Made by a program: the position numbers and the translations under genes. Positions 42,679 to 45,328 of a stretch of DNA of 45,328 nt are shown here, piece by piece. The DNA lies in the NCBI GenBank assembly GCA_024276125.1, contig JAJRXT010000100.1, positions 1 through 45,328 on the forward strand, written 5' to 3'. The notes beneath the pieces are model-generated. The model ran no database searches. It worked only from the letters and a program-made list of their open reading frames with translations, and had not been told where the DNA came from. Each line of letters opens with the position of its first letter. Position 1 is the first letter of the stretch. The DNA comes from a bacterium (GTDB lineage Bacteria > SZUA-182 > SZUA-191 > JAJRXT01).

Positions 42679-43121
42679 CTTAGTTTATCCTTTTCACAAA
42701 AAGCTACGGGATTCCCGCACCATATGTTTATTCGGTGCTTAACACACTTTTTTATAAGCCTGTCATCGCAGCTTATAAACTGGGCTTCGGCTTGTTCGGC
42801 AAAAGCAACATGGGCGGCATCTGCCACACCAAATCCCAGACGAATCAATTTCTTAGCTCTGGCTTTGGTTTTACTTAAGTCCACCTTTATGGACTCACCC
42901 AATATATTTAGGGTCGTTTGTAATTCTATATGTTCAAAGACATCGGGAATAGATGCTATTTCTCTAATATGTACAGGAGAGATAAGAAGTTTGTAATAAC
43001 CGGTTTTTACATTTGACAATATCAAATTAACCGCTTCAGTCTCTAACCTTATCCTTAAATAGCTTTGATCGTCAAAGGGTCTGCTTATTGCACAAACGTC
43101 AATATAAATAGGTACTCCCAT
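42675..43121 (-). CDS. PIN-domain protein (VapC-like toxin)
   Basis: A protein of about 148 residues with PIN-type acid positions. The first Asp lies in IYIDVCAISRPFDDQ, a middle Asp in LGFGVADAAHVAFAEQAE, and the final acids in FISCDDRLIKKCVKH. PIN toxins cut tRNA or rRNA. ATG 43121 is preferred over the in-frame TTG 43139, because the domain starts right after it. Several cysteines are unusual for PIN domains. It overlaps the gene behind it by four bases. Confidence 0.8.
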   Translation of the reverse strand: MGVPIYIDVCAISRPFDDQSYLRIRLETEAVNLILSNVKTGYYKLLISPVHIREIASIPDVFEHIELQTTLNILGESIKVDLSKTKARAKKLIRLGFGVADAAHVAFAEQAEAQFISCDDRLIKKCVKHRINIWCGNPVAFCEKDKLR

Positions 43122-43171
43122 ATTATTTCCATTCTTCAATGCTTCGCATTAAAACTTTACACTAAATAAAT

Positions 43172-43420
43172 TTACTTTCTTCTGATTGTCAGTCTGAATG
43201 CTTCAGGGTCAATCTTTTCCACTTTCAAAATTTTATGCCCGTCATCTTTTACGCTTTGCGGAACGTTTTTCATGGCTTCGCCTGAATCTATGGTAACCAG
43301 CAGGATTTCCTCCGGCTGCATTGACTCTAATTTAAGCTTGGTTTGTACAAAATTCATGGGACAGACTACTCCCCGTAAGTCCATCTGTTGATCAATTTTT
43401 ATATCTTCATTCTCCGGCAT
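43172..43420 (-). CDS. TusA/SirA-like sulfur carrier protein
   Basis: An 82-residue protein of the TusA family. The key segment is MDLRGVVCPMNFVQTKLKLE, with the active Cys in CPMN where canonical TusA has CPxP. The C-terminal alpha-beta part (ILLVTIDSGEAMKNVPQSVK) is usual. It may carry persulfide sulfur for thiolation, molybdenum cofactor or sulfur metabolism. The non-canonical motif is common in TusA-like paralogues outside tRNA thiolation. It lies between the PIN pair and argB on the same strand. Confidence 0.88.
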   Translation of the reverse strand: MPENEDIKIDQQMDLRGVVCPMNFVQTKLKLESMQPEEILLVTIDSGEAMKNVPQSVKDDGHKILKVEKIDPEAFRLTIRRK

Positions 43421-43465
43421 AATATTTTCCTTTTATTCATGTTTGATAATCTAAAAATAATTAGG

Positions 43466-44323
43466 CTAACCCGCCAATATTTCCGTGCCAATACCCCTGT
43501 CGGTTAATAATTCCTTAAGCAGCGAATGAGATAATGAGCCGTTTATAATATGCACCTTAGATACACCGGCAGAAAGCGCCGAAAGTCCGGTAAGCGCCTT
43601 CATTTTCATTCCGCCCACAATAACTTGCTCATCAATAAGCCGATTTATGTCTTTTGCGGTAATTGATGATATAAGCTGCGGAGGCGCCCCTTGCTTTTCT
43701 ATTATAACCCCGTCTACATCCGTAAGCAGGATAAGTTTTTCAGCATGCAGGCAAGCCGCAATGCGAGCGGCTACAATATCGGCATTTATATTATACGCTT
43801 GTCCATCTTTATCTACGCCAATAGGCGTAATAACCGGTATAACATTTTCGGTTAACGCTGTTAGTTTTGCAGTATTAATTTCTTTTATTTCACCCACATA
43901 TCCCAATTCCGAGACAATATGTTTTTGCGCCAGCAGCAATTCGCTGTTCTGTCCCTTCATACCAACGGCATCGCCGCCAAGAGCCTTTATTTTCTCCACA
44001 ATTTGATCATTTAGAAAATCGAATGTTGCAATAGCCGTTTTAAGGATTTTATCACAAGTAACCCGATGTCCGTTTATATATTCTGTTTTAATACTGCTTT
44101 TTTCAAGCGATTTATTAAGATGCCTTGAGCCGCCGTGTACCAAGATTACCCGCATACCGATTAAGCTCATAAAAACAATATCTTCTAAAAAAATATGCTG
44201 ATATTTTTGCCTATCTAAAGCGCTTCCGCCGTATTTAATCACACAGGTTATACCGTGAAATCTCCTTATATAAGGAATAGCTTCAGCCAGGGCATCTTTA
44301 CCAAACCCGTGTTCTATTGCCAT
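43466..44323 (-). CDS. argB: Acetylglutamate kinase
   Basis: Phosphorylates N-acetylglutamate in arginine synthesis in the cytoplasm. It has the amino-acid kinase landmarks VIKYGGSALDRQKY, RVILVHGGSRHLNKSLEK, NGHRVTCDKILKTA, PVITPIGVDKDGQAYNINAD and LILLTDVDGVI. The nucleotide and substrate loop VGGMKMKALTGLSAL follows. It is 285 residues, slightly short, with a compact C-terminus. R in GHRVT fits acetylglutamate rather than the LysZ/ArgZ substrate. No other arg genes are in the window. The start is ATG 44323. Confidence 0.92.
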   Translation of the reverse strand: MAIEHGFGKDALAEAIPYIRRFHGITCVIKYGGSALDRQKYQHIFLEDIVFMSLIGMRVILVHGGSRHLNKSLEKSSIKTEYINGHRVTCDKILKTAIATFDFLNDQIVEKIKALGGDAVGMKGQNSELLLAQKHIVSELGYVGEIKEINTAKLTALTENVIPVITPIGVDKDGQAYNINADIVAARIAACLHAEKLILLTDVDGVIIEKQGAPPQLISSITAKDINRLIDEQVIVGGMKMKALTGLSALSAGVSKVHIINGSLSHSLLKELLTDRGIGTEILAG

Positions 44324-44373
44324 TTGGTGGGCTTTTTTAATAAAATAAGTTCCGTCAATTTACCGCCTCGTTG

Positions 44374-45129
44374 TTAAATCGTCAGCTTATCAACCAGTTG
44401 CGATACTGCCTTTACAGCAGGGGTGTTAGCCGGTATATTGATAAGCGCCTCACCCTTGGCATCTAGCTTTGTTATAGTCTTATCGTGAAAAATAGTTCCA
44501 TAAAGCTCTAAATTTTGCAGCGCTATCTGCTGGTTAAATTCAGGACTTAGCTCACCGTTTAGACGGTTAACCAATAATGCGGACTGTTTTATCTCCAATT
44601 TTAATTAGCTTACCAGCTCTAAAACGCGGCTTGCCGCCTTTAATCCGCGCAGGCTGGAATCGCTTAATACCAGCAATAAGTCCGCCTTGCGCATAGTACG
44701 CCGCGACAAGTGCTCTAATCCGGCTTCATTATCTATAACAATAAGCGGGTAATTTTGGGTTAAATTATCTACCAGTTTTCGCACTAGATTGTTTACATAG
44801 CAATAGCAGCCAGCGCCTTCAGGCCGTCCCATACTGAGCAAGTCAAATCCGTCGGCTTCCACCAAGGCTCCCTGAATATGGTATTCCAAATATTCTTCCT
44901 TGGTCATGCTCATCGGCACCTTACTCATACTGCCCCGCGCCTTATCGCAAATAGAACCTACGGTCGTTGTCGATTTCACCCCCAAAACCTCGCCCAAATT
45001 GGCATTGGGATCAGCATCCACCGCCAAAACAGGCCCCCGGCCTCGTTGTAATAATTCCTTTATAAGTAAACCGGTAAAACTGGTTTTACCCACTCCGCCC
45101 TTACCGGCTACGGCTATAATATAACTCAT
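44374..45129 (-). pseudogene. cooC: CooC-type maturation ATPase interrupted by an in-frame TAA
   Basis: CooC ATPases insert nickel into CO dehydrogenase. The N-terminal part shows the deviant Walker A loop AGKGGVGKTSFTG, VDADPNANLGEVLGVKSTTT, MGRPEGAGCYCYVNNLVRKL (the family's CxC dimer site) and VIDNEAGLEHLSRRTM. After LKAASRVLELVS a TAA stands at 44605-44607. The same frame continues as LKLEIKQSALLVNRLNGELS to VKAVSQLVDKLTI, the normal C-terminal third. The expected residue there is probably Glu or Gln. Together the two parts give 251 codons plus a stop, a normal length. It could be a nonsense mutation, a sequencing error, or two interacting pieces. CO dehydrogenase genes may lie beyond the window. 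Confidence 0.86.
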
Positions 45130-45224
45130 TTTTCTCCTTGCAATAAACCAATAAATTCTTCTTTGGTCGGATTAGCTTGTTTTAAAATCCTAAGTAAGGT
45201 TCCTTTTGTTATATCCTTGGTCAT
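45126..45224 (-). CDS. Possible 32-residue peptide upstream of cooC
   Basis: A short frame, MTKDITKGTLLRILKQANPT then KEEFIGLLQGEK, whose stop overlaps the cooC ATG (ATGA). An AAGGAG-like site (GCAAGGAGAAA) inside its end serves cooC. An upstream in-frame TGA lies in a family B repeat. It could be a leader peptide, or the last piece of a gene cut by the repeat. I do not recognise it. Confidence 0.35.
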   Translation of the reverse strand: MTKDITKGTLLRILKQANPTKEEFIGLLQGEK

Positions 45225-45299
45225 ATGTTTCTGGGTGTCTCACCCCGAAACAAATTGCTCTCCACAGGTGTGTTTCGGGATGAAACATCCCGAAACATA
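45224..45299. repeat. Two family B palindromes
   Basis: Hairpins at 45224-45252 (arms TGTTTCTGGGTG and CACCCCGAAACA) and 45269-45299 (arms TGTTTCGGGATG and CATCCCGAAACA). They fill the right edge of the window. Sequence to 45328 shows nothing else. Confidence 0.82.
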
Positions 45300-45328
45300 A
45301 ACATTTTTTGGTATAGCTTCTCCTGTTT

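Noticed and set aside
177-45129. Possible genetic-code change (TAA or TGA read as an amino acid)
   Set aside because: Intact genes here use TAA, TAG and TGA as normal stops (rubrerythrin ends in TGA, dnaG and cysteine desulfurase in TAA). The internal stops are few and come with frameshifts, so decay or errors fit better.
1-45328. CRISPR array
   Set aside because: The repeats are palindromic, scattered and of variable length. There is no regular spacing with unique spacers and no cas gene.
1-45328. Prophage or full insertion sequence
   Set aside because: No integrase, transposase, terminase or capsid-like protein is visible. All mobile-looking DNA is non-autonomous.

Overview
The window looks like a piece of a chromosome from an anaerobic, Gram-negative-type bacterium of fairly low GC content. 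The outer-membrane evidence is lpxK and waaA (lipid A/Kdo assembly) and an RseC-family membrane protein. The anaerobic evidence is a flavodiiron protein, rubredoxin, rubrerythrin, a five-heme cytochrome c and a CooC-type CO dehydrogenase maturation ATPase. Housekeeping genes (rpoD, dnaG, rpsU, rnpB, one CAU tRNA) show this is not a plasmid or phage. The phylum cannot be fixed from this sequence. The RdgC-like and Nif3-like proteins resemble families I know from anaerobic deep-branching lineages and Desulfobacterota-type genomes, but this is only an impression.

Layout. 1-3.5 kb: surface polysaccharide genes (two GT4 glycosyltransferases and a NodB-type deacetylase). 3.5-7.5 kb: two RelE-type toxin-antitoxin pairs, an rseC-like gene, a two-piece RdgC-like locus and galE. 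7.6-12.2 kb: a minus-strand MoxR-DUF58-(HicB)-BatD-like-BatA operon in which moxR and batA are both broken. 12.7-18.5 kb: a large hybrid histidine kinase, a DUF4412-like exported protein and a secreted parallel beta-helix protein. 18.6-24.4 kb: a CDF metal exporter, cysteine desulfurase, RNase P RNA, RNase HI-like protein, a coiled-coil zinc-ribbon protein and a Nif3-family protein. 24.7-30.1 kb: tRNA-CAU, rpoD, dnaG and a second Nif3-like protein. 30.1-32.7 kb: repeat-rich DNA holding only rpsU. 32.7-37.9 kb: a plus-strand redox block (Rrf2 regulator, rubrerythrin, five-heme cytochrome, membrane spermidine-synthase-like protein, 47-residue His-tailed membrane peptide). 38.3-45.3 kb: lpxK-waaA, then flavodiiron protein, rubredoxin, a PIN toxin pair, a TusA-like protein, argB and a broken cooC.

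The most striking property is the intergenic DNA. Nearly every gap is filled with dispersed palindromes or MITE-like elements with terminal inverted repeats. They fall into several families, some nested. At least five genes take their stop codon from the first bases of such an element, and one palindrome is translated in frame inside the deacetylase. Four genes also carry nonsense or single-base frameshift lesions with good homologous sequence on both sides: the first glycosyltransferase, batA (two lesions), moxR and cooC. The RdgC-like protein is split in two. Either this genome is eroding under repeat expansion or the assembly carries errors; read mapping would separate the two.

I found no CRISPR array, prophage, transposase gene or clear defence island. 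The best candidates for undescribed biology are the repeat families and their link to stop codons, the small His-tailed membrane peptide of the redox block, and a glycosyltransferase with a 10-base homopolymer in its leader.
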